DNA of 64,000 bases from Vogesella alkaliphila (GTDB lineage: Bacteria; Pseudomonadota; Gammaproteobacteria; Burkholderiales; Chromobacteriaceae). Location: contig NZ_BMYW01000010.1 in NCBI RefSeq assembly GCF_014652475.1, positions 58,601 to 122,600 of the forward strand. Reading direction: 5' to 3'. How positions within the stretch are numbered: the first letter of the stretch is position 1; every line of letters begins with the position of its first letter. This document shows, in pieces, positions 9,680-19,573 of this stretch. The position numbers were made by a program, and so were the translations under genes. Below the pieces are notes generated by a model. The model did not search any database, had not been told where the DNA came from, and saw only the letters and a program-made list of their open reading frames with translations.

Positions 9680-9697
9680 AATAAATCAAAATTTATT
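9680..9697. promoter_or_regulatory. Candidate operator for the TetR-family regulator
   Basis: AATAAAT and ATTTATT form a perfect 7-bp inverted repeat with a 4-base spacer, in an A+T-rich patch upstream of the tetR-family gene. Position and symmetry fit a TetR-type operator, but no consensus is available to match, so this is inference. Confidence 0.4.
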
Positions 9698-9831
9698 TGC
9701 AAATGGCGTATCGGCGGCGGCGTGCTGTTGCAGCGCTGCCAACAGGCCCTTATTCGCGGCGCGATGTGCACAAACGCCAGCCGAATCGGCCGTGCTTGGG
9801 TAGAATGCGGCGCAGCAATAGCTGTTTCTGA

Positions 9832-10728
<897 letters not shown>

Positions 10729-10748
10729 TTCCGCGCCCGTTCCCTGCC

Positions 10749-10774
10749 AAAGGCCGCCGTTGCGGCCTTTTTCT
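10749..10774 (+). terminator. Intrinsic terminator of argB
   Basis: AAAGGCCGC and GCGGCCTTT form a perfect 9-bp stem (10749-10757, 10762-10770) with a 4-base loop, followed by TTC and TTTT. Confidence 0.9.
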
Positions 10775-10860
10775 TTTGGTCCTGGCCGGCGGCTGTCTAT
10801 ATTGAACGCAATACGGTTCTACGCCGGCATATGCCGGGCGGTCATCAAGGGGAGGGCGGC

Positions 10861-11292
10861 ATGCAAACAGTGCGACAACTGCTGGAGAACAAGGCGATCA
10901 AGGACCTGATCAGCGTCGGGCCGGAAATGACGGTGTTCCAGGCGCTGCAGGTGATGGCGGAGCGCGACGTCGGCGCCATCCTGGTGATGGAGATGGGCGA
11001 CGTGGTCGGCATTTTCTCCGAGCGCGACTACGCGCGGCGCATCGTGCTGATGGGACGCACCTCGGCCGGCACCAAGGTGCGCGACATCATGACCAGCAAG
11101 GTGATCTTCGTGAGTCCGGGGCAGAGCATCGGCGAGTGCATGGCGCTGATGACCGACCGCCGCATCCGCCACCTGCCGGTGATGGAGGACAACCGCGTGA
11201 TCGGCCTGCTGTCGATCGGCGACCTGGTGCACGCCACCATCGCCGAGCAGCAGTTCGTGATCGAGCAGCTGGTGAAGTACATCCGCACCTGA
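10861..11292 (+). CDS. CBS-domain pair protein
   Basis: The 143-residue protein is a tandem of two CBS domains and little else (about residues 8-60 and 75-130), with the second repeat ending IRHLPVMEDNRVIGLLSIGDLV. Such stand-alone CBS pairs bind adenine nucleotides or related ligands and act as energy or redox sensors; the partner is not evident. The start at 10861 was chosen over 10831 because AAGGGGAGG precedes it. The gene is followed by a perfect 18-bp inverted repeat that terminates it. Confidence 0.88.
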   Translation: MQTVRQLLENKAIKDLISVGPEMTVFQALQVMAERDVGAILVMEMGDVVGIFSERDYARRIVLMGRTSAGTKVRDIMTSKVIFVSPGQSIGECMALMTDRRIRHLPVMEDNRVIGLLSIGDLVHATIAEQQFVIEQLVKYIRT

Positions 11293-11335
11293 GACAGGCG
11301 GCGCCCGCCGCCTCGCAAAAAACCCGGCAAGAACG

Positions 11336-11374
11336 ACAAAAGGTTGGCCGCAACGCTTGCGGCCAACCTTTTGT
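11336..11374. terminator. Bidirectional terminator made of paired repeat motifs
   Basis: Perfect 18-bp arms (11336-11353 and 11357-11374) with a 3-base loop lie between the convergent CBS gene and iclR-family gene. The arms contain AAGGTTGGCCGCAA and its complement and end in A-rich and T-rich flanks, so both directions have a short U tract. Confidence 0.85.
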
Positions 11375-11397
11375 GCTTGCCGGGGCGTGCTATCGGT

Positions 11398-12177
11398 TCA
11401 GGGCACGATCCGGCGCGCCAGTTGCATCAGCGCCGGCGCGATCTGCTTGCGCATCGCCTCCGCGTTGAAGGCGAAGGCCGGGCCGCTGGCGTTGAGGCAC
11501 ACCACCGGCATGCCGGGCACCGGCGACGGCAGCGCGACGCCGACCGCCATCACGTCGCGCTCGAACTCGCCGAACGACTCGCTATAGCCGAACTGCGCGT
11601 AGTGCTCGCAGCTGGCCTGCAGCCGCGCCGCCACCGCCGGCCAGTCGCCGCCGTAGCGCTGCGCCAGCTCCGGCGCCAGCGCGGCGCGTTCCGCCGGCGA
11701 CAGGATGGCGTAACAGGCGCGGCCGATGGCGGTGCTGGCCAGCGGCACGCGCGAACCGACGGTGAGCTGCACCGACACCCGCGCCTGGCTGCGGCAGGTT
11801 TCCAGATAGACGATGTCGGTGCCGTCGCGCATGCCGAGGCTGACCGAGATGGTGTTGTCGAGGGCGAACTCGCGCATCAGCGGCGAGGCGACGCGGCGGA
11901 TGTCGTAGCTGCCGAGCACGGTGGAGCCCAGCGCCAGCACCGCCAGCCCCAGCCGGTAGTAGCCGGTGTCGTGATCCTGGGACAAATAACCGAGCTTGGT
12001 CAGGGTGTAGGTCAGCCGCGACACGGTGGATTTGGGCAGGTCGGTCCGTTGCGCCAGCACCTGGTTGGACAGCGCGCCCTCGCCGGGCTGGAACGCCGCC
12101 AGCACGCGCAGGCCACGGGCCAGCGCCCCGACGAACAGGCGGTCTTTTTCCTCGTCTGTATCTGGGTTTGACGACAT
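11398..12177 (-). CDS. IclR-family transcriptional regulator
   Basis: The 259-residue protein has an N-terminal winged helix-turn-helix (SNQVLAQRTDLPKSTVSRLT, about residues 40-60) and the IclR effector-binding domain, including the conserved AIGRACYAILSPAER segment. The start at 12177 was taken because AGAGAG lies upstream; an ATG at 12210 is possible. It is divergent from the glutaryl-CoA dehydrogenase gene and a 19-base palindrome lies between them, so it very probably regulates the glutaryl-CoA genes in response to a pathway intermediate. The direction of control and the effector are unknown. Confidence 0.9.
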   Translation of the reverse strand: MSSNPDTDEEKDRLFVGALARGLRVLAAFQPGEGALSNQVLAQRTDLPKSTVSRLTYTLTKLGYLSQDHDTGYYRLGLAVLALGSTVLGSYDIRRVASPLMREFALDNTISVSLGMRDGTDIVYLETCRSQARVSVQLTVGSRVPLASTAIGRACYAILSPAERAALAPELAQRYGGDWPAVAARLQASCEHYAQFGYSESFGEFERDVMAVGVALPSPVPGMPVVCLNASGPAFAFNAEAMRKQIAPALMQLARRIVP

Positions 12178-12294
12178 CGGCAATCGGCTCTCTTTCTGGA
12201 TGAGTGGCAAGAATAGTGCACCGCCTTATATCGACCAAGAAAAAACTTTACAGCCTCCGGTCGAGTTGTTAGTCTATTTTGCATTGTAGAACGT

Positions 12295-12313
12295 AATTCC
12301 GCAATGCGGAATT
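12295..12313. promoter_or_regulatory. Candidate IclR-family operator in front of the glutaryl-CoA dehydrogenase gene
   Basis: AATTCCGCA and TGCGGAATT form a perfect 9-bp inverted repeat around a single central base, 17 bases before the dehydrogenase start. IclR-family regulators commonly bind short palindromes of the TTCCGC/GCGGAA type, and the divergent gene encodes such a regulator. Confidence 0.75.
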
Positions 12314-12330
12314 GCTTAAGGAGAGTCCAC

Positions 12331-13518
12331 ATGGCTGCAGCATCCAATCGCGCCCCTTTCCAGTGGGATGACGCACTGTTACTGAACGATCAGCTGACCG
12401 ACGAAGAACGCATGGTGCGCGACAGCGCCTACGCCTACTGCCAGGAACGCCTGCTGCCGCGGGTGCTGACGGCCAACCGCGAAGAGCGCTTCGACCGCGA
12501 GATCATGAGCGAGATGGGCGAGCTGGGCCTGCTCGGCTGCACCATCGACAGCCACGGCTGCGCCGGCCTGTCGCACGTGGCCTACGGCCTGGTGGCGCGC
12601 GAAGTGGAGCGTGTCGACTCCGGCTACCGCTCGGCGATGTCGGTCCAGTCCAGCCTGGTGATGCACCCGATCTGGGCCTACGGCACCGACGCGCAGAAGG
12701 ACAAGTACCTGCCGAAACTGGCGACCGGCGAATGGGTCGGCTGCTTCGGCCTGACCGAGCCGGACGCCGGCTCCGACCCGGCCGGCATGAAGACCCGCGC
12801 CCGCAAGGTGGACGGCGGCTACGTGCTCAACGGCAGCAAGATGTGGATCACCAACAGCCCGATCGCCGACGTGTTCGTGGTGTGGGCCAAGGACGACGAC
12901 GGCGAGATCCGCGGCTTCGTGCTGGAGAAGGGCATGAAGGGGCTGTCGGCGCCGAAGATCGAGGGCAAGTTCTCGCTGCGCGCCTCCATCACCGGCGAGA
13001 TCGTGATGGACAACGTGGCCGTGGGCGAAGACGCGCTGCTGCCGCACGTGAAAGGCCTGAAAGGCCCGTTCGGCTGCCTGAACAAGGCGCGCTACGGCAT
13101 CGCCTGGGGCGCGATGGGTGCCGCCGAGTTCTGCTGGCACGGTGCCCGCCAGTACACGCTGGACCGCAAGCAGTTCAACCGTCCGCTGGCGGCGACCCAG
13201 CTGGTGCAGCTGAAGCTGGCGAACATGCAGACCGAGATCAGCCTGGGCCTGCAGGCCGCACTGCGCGTCGGCCGCCTGATGGACGAAGGCCGCGCCGCGC
13301 CGGAAATGATCAGCCTGATCAAGCGCAACAACTGCGGCAAGGCGCTGGACATCGCCCGCATCGCCCGCGACATGCACGGCGGCAACGGCATCTCCGACGA
13401 ATTCCACATCATCCGTCACGTGATGAACCTGGAAGCCGTCAACACCTACGAGGGCACGCACGACGTGCACGCCCTGATTCTGGGCCGCGCCCAGACCGGT
13501 ATTCAGGCGTTTGCCTGA
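12331..13518 (+). CDS. gcdH: Glutaryl-CoA dehydrogenase
   Basis: An FAD enzyme that oxidises and decarboxylates glutaryl-CoA to crotonyl-CoA, passing electrons to ETF, in lysine, tryptophan and glutarate breakdown. The 395-residue protein has the acyl-CoA dehydrogenase order (helical N-domain, beta barrel with [11 protein letters not shown], helical C-domain). The C-terminal [20 protein letters not shown] includes the catalytic Glu characteristic of the glutaryl-CoA subgroup. The start at 12331 has AAGGAG upstream. The following CoA-transferase and ETF:ubiquinone oxidoreductase genes support the assignment. Confidence 0.95.
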   Translation: MAAASNRAPFQWDDALLLNDQLTDEERMVRDSAYAYCQERLLPRVLTANREERFDREIMSEMGELGLLGCTIDSHGCAGLSHVAYGLVAREVERVDSGYRSAMSVQSSLVMHPIWAYGTDAQKDKYLPKLATGEWVGCFGLTEPDAGSDPAGMKTRARKVDGGYVLNGSKMWITNSPIADVFVVWAKDDDGEIRGFVLEKGMKGLSAPKIEGKFSLRASITGEIVMDNVAVGEDALLPHVKGLKGPFGCLNKARYGIAWGAMGAAEFCWHGARQYTLDRKQFNRPLAATQLVQLKLANMQTEISLGLQAALRVGRLMDEGRAAPEMISLIKRNNCGKALDIARIARDMHGGNGISDEFHIIRHVMNLEAVNTYEGTHDVHALILGRAQTGIQAFA

Positions 13519-13621
13519 TCGCTTGCGGGCGCACCGGGCAAGGGTGTCCCGTGCGCCTGGAGTGTGATGTACCGCCGCCGGCCTCCACCAGCGGCGCGAG
13601 TTGGTTCCTGTCTGTCCTTAG

Positions 13622-13648
13622 GGCTCGGTGCAACCGAGCCATTTTTTT
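13622..13648 (+). terminator. Intrinsic terminator after gcdH
   Basis: GGCTCGGT and ACCGAGCC form an 8-bp stem with a 3-base loop, followed by A and seven T residues. A complete terminator here suggests the downstream CoA-transferase gene also has its own promoter. Confidence 0.92.
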
Positions 13649-13649
13649 C

Positions 13650-13667
13650 GCGGCCAACGTTGGCCGC
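13650..13667. repeat. Perfect 18-bp palindrome of the repeat motif
   Basis: Two opposed core copies (GCGGCCAAC and GTTGGCCGC) abut without spacer, immediately after the gcdH terminator and 14 bases before the CoA-transferase start. There is no following T tract, so it does not look like a second terminator. Confidence 0.85.
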
Positions 13668-13681
13668 AAAGGAGAAGCATC

Positions 13682-14875
13682 ATGGCTGGCGCATTGTCGG
13701 GTATCAAGGTTCTGGATCTGAGTCGTGTCCTCGCCGGGCCGTGGACCGGGCAGCTGCTGGCTGATCTCGGTGCGGAAGTGATCAAGGTGGAGCGCCCCGG
13801 CAGCGGTGATGATACCCGCCACTGGTCGCCGCCCAGCCTGCCGGACGGCACCGCCGCCTACTACCTCGCCGCCAACCGCGGCAAGCAGTCGCTGACCGTC
13901 GACATCACCCAGCCGGCCGGACAGCAGATCGTGCGCCAGCTGGCGGCCGAGTGCGACGTGCTGCTGGAAAACTACAAGGTCGGCGGCCTGAAGAAGTACG
14001 GCCTCGACTACGACAGCCTGAAACAGCTGAACCCGCGGCTGGTGTACTGCTCGATCACCGGCTTCGGCCAGGACGGCCCCTACGCCGAGCTGCCCGGCTA
14101 CGACTACATCGTGCAGGGCATGTCCGGCCTGATGAGCATCACCGGTCCCGCCGACGGCGAGCCGCACAAGGTCGGCGTCGCGGTCACCGACCTGTTCACC
14201 GGCCTGTACGCCGCCAATGCGGTGCAGGCGGCGCTGCTGTCGCGCCACCGTACCGGTGAAGGCCAGTACATTGACATGGCGCTGTTCGACTGCGCGCTGG
14301 CGATGCTGTCCAACGTCAACATGAACTGGCTGGTCGGCGGCGAAGTGCCGCCGCGGCTGGGCAATGCCCACCCCAATATCGTGCCCTACCAGGTGTTCAG
14401 GACCGCCGGCGACGGCCACTTCATCCTCGCCTGCGGCAACGACAAGCAGTTCCGCGCGGTGTGCGAGGTGCTGCAACTGCCACAACTGGCCGACGACGAG
14501 CGCTTCGCCAGCAACCCGAAGCGGGTGCAGCACCGTGCCACGCTGGTGCCGCTGCTGGCCGAGGGCTTCATGGCGCGCGGTCGCGACGAATGGCTGAAAC
14601 TGCTCGACGCCGCCGGCGTGCCGTGCGGCCCGATCAATACCGTCGCCGAGGCATTTGCCGACCCGCAGATCCGTCATCGCGACATGGCGTTGCAGATGAC
14701 CGACAGCAAAGGGCAGAACGTGCCCCAGGTGGCCTGCCCGATCAAGATGTCGGCCACGCCGCCGCAGTACCTGACGCCGCCGCCGGCGCTGGGCGAACAC
14801 ACCGACGCGCTGCTGCGGCATCTGGGCTACGATGCGGTGGCAATTGCACAACTGCGCGCCGCCGGAACCGTTTAA
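13682..14875 (+). CDS. CaiB/BaiF class III CoA-transferase, probable succinyl-CoA:glutarate CoA-transferase
   Basis: The 397-residue protein has the family III CoA-transferase features: N-terminal [15 protein letters not shown], the segment [15 protein letters not shown] with the catalytic Asp, and the C-terminal RHRDMALQM. The enzyme moves CoA between acids via an aspartyl-CoA thioester. Its position behind glutaryl-CoA dehydrogenase, with AAGGAG before the ATG at 13682, suggests that it activates glutarate to glutaryl-CoA. That substrate is inference from context; the family alone would allow other acids. Confidence 0.88.
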   Translation: MAGALSGIKVLDLSRVLAGPWTGQLLADLGAEVIKVERPGSGDDTRHWSPPSLPDGTAAYYLAANRGKQSLTVDITQPAGQQIVRQLAAECDVLLENYKVGGLKKYGLDYDSLKQLNPRLVYCSITGFGQDGPYAELPGYDYIVQGMSGLMSITGPADGEPHKVGVAVTDLFTGLYAANAVQAALLSRHRTGEGQYIDMALFDCALAMLSNVNMNWLVGGEVPPRLGNAHPNIVPYQVFRTAGDGHFILACGNDKQFRAVCEVLQLPQLADDERFASNPKRVQHRATLVPLLAEGFMARGRDEWLKLLDAAGVPCGPINTVAEAFADPQIRHRDMALQMTDSKGQNVPQVACPIKMSATPPQYLTPPPALGEHTDALLRHLGYDAVAIAQLRAAGTV

Positions 14876-14956
14876 ACGCTTGTTTGATTTTGACGCGCAG
14901 CCACATTCATTGGCATCATTGCGCTTATTGTCCCCTGCCAGCGCAAAGGAGAAGCG

Positions 14957-16591
14957 GTGGAACGCGAATACATGGAATACGACGTGGTGGTAGTCGGGGG
15001 CGGGCCTTCCGGCCTGTCCGCGGCCATCCGTCTCAAGCAGCTGGCTGCCGAAAAAGGTCAGGAACTCAGTGTCTGTCTGCTGGAGAAAGGCTCCGAAATC
15101 GGCGCCCACATCCTGTCCGGCGCCGTGCTGGAGCCGCGTACGCTGAACGAGCTGATCCCGGACTGGAAGGAAAAGGGCGCGCCGCTCAATACCCCGGCCA
15201 AGCAGGACAGCTTCCTGCTGCTGACCGAAACCGAGTCGATCAAGCTGCCGACCCCGCCGCAGATGAACAATCACGGCAACTACATCATCAGCCTGGGCAA
15301 CTTCTGTCGCTGGCTGGGGCAGCAGGCGGAAGAGCTGGGTGTGGAAATCTACCCCGGCTTTGCCGCCGCCGAGGTGCTGTACCACGCCGACGGCTCGGTG
15401 AAGGGCGTGGCCACCGGCAACGTCGGCACCGGCAAGAACGGTGACGAGGAGGGCGAACCGGGCATCGAGCTGTGGGCGAAGCAGACCGTGTTCGCCGAAG
15501 GCTGTCGCGGCTCGCTGACCAAGGGCCTGTTCGAGCGCTTCCAGCTGCGTACCGGCGCCGATCCGCAGACCTACGGCATCGGCATCAAGGAGCTGTGGGA
15601 AGTGAAGCCGGAGCTGCACGAAGAAGGCAAGATCACCCACACCGCCGGCTGGCCGATGGACCAGAAAACCTACGGCGGCTCCTTCCTCTACCATCTGGAG
15701 AACAACCAGGTGGTGGTCGGCTTCGTGGTCGGTCTCGACTACGAGAATCCCTACCTGTCGCCGTACGAGGAATTCCAGCGCTTCAAGACCCACCCGGCGA
15801 TCAAGGGTGTGTTCGAAGGCGGCCGCCGCCTGTCCTACGGTGCGCGCGCGATCTCCGAAGGCGGCCTGCAGAGCATTCCGAAACTGACCTTCGCCGGTGG
15901 CGTGCTGGTCGGCGACACCGCCGGCTTCCTCAACGTGCCGAAGATCAAGGGCACGCACACCGCGATGAAGTCCGGCATGCTGGCCGCGGAAGCGGTGTTC
16001 ACGCTGCTGGCGGCCAACCCCGAGGCACAGGGCGCGGAGGCGGTCGGCTACACCGCCGCCTTCAAGCAGAGCTGGCTGCACGACGAGCTGCACAGCGTAC
16101 GCAACATCCGCCCGTCGTTCCGCTGGGGGCTGTGGCCGGCGATGATCTATTCGGCGATCGACACCTACCTGTTCCGCGGCAAGGCGCCGTGGACGCTGCG
16201 CCACAAGCACGCCGACCACGAGTGCCTGAAGCCCAAGGACGAGTGCACGCCGATCGCCTATCCGAAGCCGGACGGGGTGCTGACCTTCGACCGCCTGTCG
16301 TCGGTGTTCATCTCCAACACCAATCACAGCGAAGACCAGCCGCCGCACCTGCAGCTGAAGGACACGACCGTGCCGATCCGCATCAACCTGGAAAAGTACG
16401 ACGCGCCGGAACAGCGCTACTGCCCGGCCGGGGTGTACGAGATCGTCGGTCGCGAAGAGGGCGAGCCGCGGCTGCAGATCAACGCGCAGAACTGCGTGCA
16501 CTGCAAGACCTGCGACATCAAGGATCCGACCCAGAACATCAACTGGGTGACGCCGGAAGGCGGCGGCGGGCCGAACTACCCGAACATGTAA
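14957..16591 (+). CDS. Electron transfer flavoprotein-ubiquinone oxidoreductase
   Basis: The enzyme receives electrons from ETF (reduced by acyl-CoA dehydrogenases such as glutaryl-CoA dehydrogenase) and passes them to ubiquinone at the inner membrane. The 544-residue length is normal. The N-terminus [16 protein letters not shown] binds FAD, and the C-terminus holds the single 4Fe-4S site with Cys in CPAGVYE and [14 protein letters not shown]. Translation starts at GTG 14957, six bases after AAAGGA; the ATG five codons later lacks this spacing. A strong terminator follows at 16607-16638. It completes the glutaryl-CoA oxidation set. Confidence 0.96.
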   Translation: MEREYMEYDVVVVGGGPSGLSAAIRLKQLAAEKGQELSVCLLEKGSEIGAHILSGAVLEPRTLNELIPDWKEKGAPLNTPAKQDSFLLLTETESIKLPTPPQMNNHGNYIISLGNFCRWLGQQAEELGVEIYPGFAAAEVLYHADGSVKGVATGNVGTGKNGDEEGEPGIELWAKQTVFAEGCRGSLTKGLFERFQLRTGADPQTYGIGIKELWEVKPELHEEGKITHTAGWPMDQKTYGGSFLYHLENNQVVVGFVVGLDYENPYLSPYEEFQRFKTHPAIKGVFEGGRRLSYGARAISEGGLQSIPKLTFAGGVLVGDTAGFLNVPKIKGTHTAMKSGMLAAEAVFTLLAANPEAQGAEAVGYTAAFKQSWLHDELHSVRNIRPSFRWGLWPAMIYSAIDTYLFRGKAPWTLRHKHADHECLKPKDECTPIAYPKPDGVLTFDRLSSVFISNTNHSEDQPPHLQLKDTTVPIRINLEKYDAPEQRYCPAGVYEIVGREEGEPRLQINAQNCVHCKTCDIKDPTQNINWVTPEGGGGPNYPNM

Positions 16592-16606
16592 GCCGCCACC
16601 ACGGAC

Positions 16607-16638
16607 AACGCCGCCAGCAGGGTGCTGGCGGCGTTTTT
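16607..16638 (+). terminator. Intrinsic terminator after the ETF:ubiquinone oxidoreductase gene
   Basis: A 13-bp stem (16607-16619 with 16623-16635) closes on a GGG loop and runs into a T tract. Confidence 0.92.
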
Positions 16639-16639
16639 C

Positions 16640-16662
16640 ATTGCGGCCAACCTTGGCCGCAT
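16640..16662. repeat. Inverted pair of the repeat motif between convergent genes
   Basis: TGCGGCCAA and TTGGCCGCA form a 9-bp inverted repeat with a 2-base loop directly after the preceding terminator and 10 bases before the stop of the minus-strand yciH-like gene. It may serve as the minus-strand transcript end, though no clear T tract follows. Confidence 0.8.
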
Positions 16663-16671
16663 CCGGCGAAC

Positions 16672-17028
16672 TCAGCCGCCGCTGCGCTTTGCCGTCCAGC
16701 CCTGCTTCTGCAGCTCGGCCATCAGTAGCGCCACGTGTTCGCCCTGGATCTCGATCTGGCCGTCCTTGACCGTGCCGCCAGTGCCGCAGCGCGCCTTCAG
16801 CTGCTTGCCCAGCGCCAGCAGTTCGCCGCCGGCCAGCGGCACGCCGCTGACCACCGTCACGCCCTTGCCCTTGCGCCCCTTGGTCTCGTGGCGCACGCGC
16901 ACGATGCCGTCGCCGGCCGGCGCGGCGGCCGCCTGGCAGGCGCAGGCGTCCAGCGGTGCGCGGCAGGCGGGGCACATGCGGCCGTGTTCGGTGGAGTACA
17001 CCAGTCCGCCGCTGGCATGCTTCTTCAT
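16672..17028 (-). CDS. SUI1/eIF1-family translation factor (YciH-like)
   Basis: The 118-residue protein has a small N-terminal segment with a CPACRAPLDACAC cysteine cluster and a C-terminal SUI1 domain: RKGKGVTVVSGVPLAGGELLALGKQLK and GTGGTVKDGQIEIQGEH. Bacterial YciH proteins resemble eIF1 and influence start-codon fidelity on the 30S subunit. The start at 17028 (MKKHASGGLVYST) has AAGGA upstream and is the family start; upstream in-frame ATGs would add an unrelated extension. Confidence 0.92.
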   Translation of the reverse strand: MKKHASGGLVYSTEHGRMCPACRAPLDACACQAAAAPAGDGIVRVRHETKGRKGKGVTVVSGVPLAGGELLALGKQLKARCGTGGTVKDGQIEIQGEHVALLMAELQKQGWTAKRSGG

Positions 17029-17367
17029 GTTGCGTCCTTGTCCTGTTTGCGAAAAAACTGCACCGACAAACCTTGCGATGCAGGAATGACGCATTGTATT
17101 GCGCGATCGCGCGCGGCTCAAATGGCGACGCCGCTTGACAGCCGCCGCCGCGCGGGCGCATCATCGTCCGCTATGGCTACTGTTATCCGTTTCGTGTCCC
17201 ACGCTTATTATTATGGTTACCGCACTTCTTTGGCGGCACCAGGATGCGTCACGGGCTGAATAAGCCTTACCCCCGAATCCCTGATCAATGCCGCCGCACT
17301 CTGGCGGCATTGGTGTTTCTGGGCTGTTCCAATGTTTCCGGTTTGCGGCACCCAACGGAGTCCGAAC
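17029..17367. other. Intergenic region without a recognisable gene
   Basis: No coding frame with a ribosome site and family-like sequence was found. The region contains a TTGACA hexamer at 17135-17140 without a good -10 box, and an 8-bp stem at 17287-17309 (ATGCCGCC with GGCGGCAT). It probably holds the promoter or leader of the following gene. Confidence 0.5.
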
Positions 17368-17898
17368 ATGGAAAATCATCGTTCCTGGCAGCTGCCAGCG
17401 GCAAAACACGGCATCAGCAGCGTGCTGTGCATCGTCAGCGACGTCGAGCACGGCTCGCATCTTCCCGGCAACCCGGTCGCCCGCCTGCAAGCCCTGCTTG
17501 CCGGGCAGCAGACCCCGGCAGTGCTTGAGTCGCTGTTCCCCGAGGTGCGCAGCCTGGCCTACCTGTCGGCCGGCGGCCGCTCGCCGCAACGCGCCGACTG
17601 GCTGGCCGCGCGGGTGCTGGTGTTCGCGTTGCAGCATCTGGAACTGGCCAGCCACGAACTGGCGCTGATGGACGCGGTAAACCTGCGTTTGCAGCAGCTA
17701 TCGCGTAAACTGGCACTGGATTGCCCGCTATTGCGCTCGTTCGCGCTGTTTTGTGGCGCGCGGCCGTGGCGCACCCACGGTCACGGCGAGCAGCTGCTGA
17801 GCGTGACGGCGTCGCCGGTGGCGCAGTCGCTGGCACTGCGCCGCCAGCTGGGCGCGCATCTGGCGCGGGTGCAACAGGCACTGGCAAAGCTGGCGTGA
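17368..17898 (+). CDS. Hypothetical protein, family not recognised
   Basis: A 176-residue protein, start at 17368 (MENHRSWQLP) supported by GGAG eight bases upstream. It is rich in Leu, Ala, Arg and Gln and looks mostly alpha-helical; no signal peptide or membrane segment is evident. Sequence such as LPGNPVARLQALLAGQQTP and VRSLAYLSAGGRSPQ gives no family that I recognise. G+C and codon use match the neighbours. It stands alone after a 339-base gap and before a small membrane protein gene, with a long inverted repeat between them. Confidence 0.7.
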   Translation: MENHRSWQLPAAKHGISSVLCIVSDVEHGSHLPGNPVARLQALLAGQQTPAVLESLFPEVRSLAYLSAGGRSPQRADWLAARVLVFALQHLELASHELALMDAVNLRLQQLSRKLALDCPLLRSFALFCGARPWRTHGHGEQLLSVTASPVAQSLALRRQLGAHLARVQQALAKLA

Positions 17899-17915
17899 TG
17901 CCGGTGCAGACAAGC

Positions 17916-17979
17916 AGCATGGCTAACAAAGCCTGGCGTGACGGCAGTGCCGCCGCGTAACGGTTTTGTTAGCCATGCT
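17916..17979. repeat. 15-bp perfect inverted repeat with 34-base loop
   Basis: Arms at 17916-17930 and 17965-17979 begin AGCATGGCTAACAAA and end with its complement. The right arm stops a few bases before the ribosome site of the next gene. No T tract follows, so it is not an ordinary terminator. Its outer GGCTAAC/GTTAGCC boxes resemble but do not match integron attC core sites. Confidence 0.7.
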
Positions 17980-17994
17980 CGAACGGGAGAAGAG

Positions 17995-18348
17995 ATGGAC
18001 GACGGTTATCTGCAGCGCGTACCCCGCGCCGACGACACACTGAAAACCCTGACCCTGGTGGTGTACGCGCTGCAGGCGCTGAGTCTGTTTGTCGGTGTCA
18101 CCGCCATCGTCGGCATCATCATCAACTACCTCAAGCGCGATGAGGCCGCCGGCACCGAGTGGCAAAGCCACTTTGCCTGGCAGATCCGCACCTTCTGGTG
18201 GGCGCTGATCGGCTTCGCCGTTTCCTGGCCGCTGACTCTGCTGCTGGGGCTGGGCGTCGTCACCGGTTTTGCGGTGTGGGTGTGGTACGTGTACCGCATC
18301 GTGCGCGGGTTTCTGGCGTTTAACGACCGCCGACCGCTGCCGCAGTGA
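17995..18348 (+). CDS. DUF4870-type small membrane protein
   Basis: The 117-residue protein has three hydrophobic helices (about residues 20-45, 62-85 and 88-108), with TEWQSHFAWQIRTFWWALI between the first two, typical of DUF4870-like inner-membrane proteins. The function of the family is not established. The start at 17995 has GGGAG just upstream; earlier in-frame codons lie within the preceding inverted repeat. Confidence 0.75.
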   Translation: MDDGYLQRVPRADDTLKTLTLVVYALQALSLFVGVTAIVGIIINYLKRDEAAGTEWQSHFAWQIRTFWWALIGFAVSWPLTLLLGLGVVTGFAVWVWYVYRIVRGFLAFNDRRPLPQ

Positions 18349-18401
18349 ATGCTTGCTGCGCATTGGCCACAGCTTTGGCACAATGCGCGGCTGATTTTTG
18401 A

Positions 18402-18623
18402 ATGAACGCGATGAACCCCGAACATCTGCAACTGCTCGTCACCCGCGTGATGCCCTACGGCAAGTACAAGGGCCGCGTGATCGCGGACCTGCCCGGGCAC
18501 TACCTGAACTGGTTCGCCCGCGAGGGCTTTCCGCCGGGCGAGATCGGCCGCCTGCTGGCGCTGATGCAGGAGTTGGATCACAACGGGCTGTCATCGCTGC
18601 TCGACCCACTACGAAAGCGATAA
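18402..18623 (+). CDS. DUF3820-family protein
   Basis: The 73-residue protein carries the family pattern MPYGKYKGRVIADLPGHYLNWFA, followed by a short helical tail. DUF3820 proteins are small and cytoplasmic; database names link some to quorum-sensing-regulated virulence factors, but no activity is firmly established. Two ATGs (18402, 18411) are possible and neither has a strong ribosome site. The gene ends three bases before the GTPase gene, so the two are probably cotranscribed. Confidence 0.82.
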   Translation: MNAMNPEHLQLLVTRVMPYGKYKGRVIADLPGHYLNWFAREGFPPGEIGRLLALMQELDHNGLSSLLDPLRKR

Positions 18624-18626
18624 TAC

Positions 18627-19568
18627 ATGGCCATCCAATGGTTCCCCGGACACATGAACAAAGCCAAGAAAGAGCTGCAAGAGCGTCTTGGCGGAATCGA
18701 TGTGGTCATTGAAATGCTGGACGCGCGCCTGCCGGCCTCCAGCGCCAACCCGATGATCGCGCAGCTGGCCAAGCGCAAGCCGTCGATCAAGGTACTGAAC
18801 AAGCAGGATCTGGCCGATCCGGCCGTCACCCGGCAGTGGCTGGACTGGTACCGCAAGCCGGGCACCATCGCCATCGGCCTCGACGCCTCGGAGAAGTCGC
18901 CGGCGCAAAAGCTGATCGAGGCCTGCATGGACGTGGCGCCCAACCGTGGCACCATCGACAAGCCGCTGCGGGTGGTGATCTGCGGCATTCCCAACGTCGG
19001 CAAGTCGACGCTGATCAACAGCATCACCGGCCGCCGCATCGCCAAGACCGGCAACGAGCCGGGCATCACCAAGGGTCAGCAGCGCATCATGCTGTGCGAT
19101 GAGATCGAGCTGTTCGATACCCCGGGCATGCTGTGGCCGAAGATCGTGGTGCCACAGGGCGGCTACAACCTCGCCGCCAGCGGCGCGGTGGGCCGCAACG
19201 CGATGGACGAGGAGGAAGTGGCGCTGGAGCTGCTGGCCTACCTGATGCGCTACTACGGCAAGGAGCTGGACGCGCGCTACCACATCGGCGACATCGCCGG
19301 CCTGCAGGACTGGCAGGTGATGGAGCTGATCGGCAAGAAGCGCGGCGCGATGCTGCCCGGCGGCCGCATCAACATCCAGAAAACCGCCGAACTCATCCTC
19401 ACCGACTTCCGCAGCGGCGCGATCGGGCGCCTGACGCTGGAGCGGCCGGACGAGTGGAAAGCCTGGGAAAAGGCGGCCAAGGAAGCCGCGGTCCTGCGCG
19501 CCGCGGAGAAGGAAGCCGCGCGCCTGGAGCGCGAGGCGCGTGTCGCCAAGGCCGCCAAGCGCCGTTAA
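18627..19568 (+). CDS. Ribosome biogenesis GTPase YlqF/RbgA family
   Basis: The 313-residue protein has circularly permuted GTPase motifs: G4 NKQD near residue 57, G1 GIPNVGKST near residue 121, and G3 DTPG near residue 171. This order is diagnostic of the YlqF/RbgA group, which acts in late 50S subunit assembly. A Lys/Arg/Ala-rich C-terminal tail (EKEAARLEREARVAKAAKRR) is likely RNA-binding. The gene is directly downstream of the DUF3820 gene and is closed by a motif inverted repeat and an ordinary terminator. Confidence 0.94.
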   Translation: MAIQWFPGHMNKAKKELQERLGGIDVVIEMLDARLPASSANPMIAQLAKRKPSIKVLNKQDLADPAVTRQWLDWYRKPGTIAIGLDASEKSPAQKLIEACMDVAPNRGTIDKPLRVVICGIPNVGKSTLINSITGRRIAKTGNEPGITKGQQRIMLCDEIELFDTPGMLWPKIVVPQGGYNLAASGAVGRNAMDEEEVALELLAYLMRYYGKELDARYHIGDIAGLQDWQVMELIGKKRGAMLPGGRINIQKTAELILTDFRSGAIGRLTLERPDEWKAWEKAAKEAAVLRAAEKEAARLEREARVAKAAKRR

Positions 19569-19573
19569 TCCGT

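Noticed and set aside
13439..17164. 1241-codon open frame on the minus strand across the glutaryl-CoA genes
   Set aside because: It runs antisense through three well-supported genes and lacks any recognisable domain; only its short end coincides with unrelated sequence near the SUI1 gene.
17919..17960. A 13-codon frame (ATG to TAA) within the 17.9-kb inverted repeat
   Set aside because: No ribosome site precedes it and its sequence is fixed by the repeat arm, so a leader peptide is not supported.
17916..17979. Calling this inverted repeat an integron attC site
   Set aside because: The core boxes do not fit RYYYAAC and GTTRRRY strictly, there is no second site, integrase or cassette array in the window; kept only as a speculative finding.
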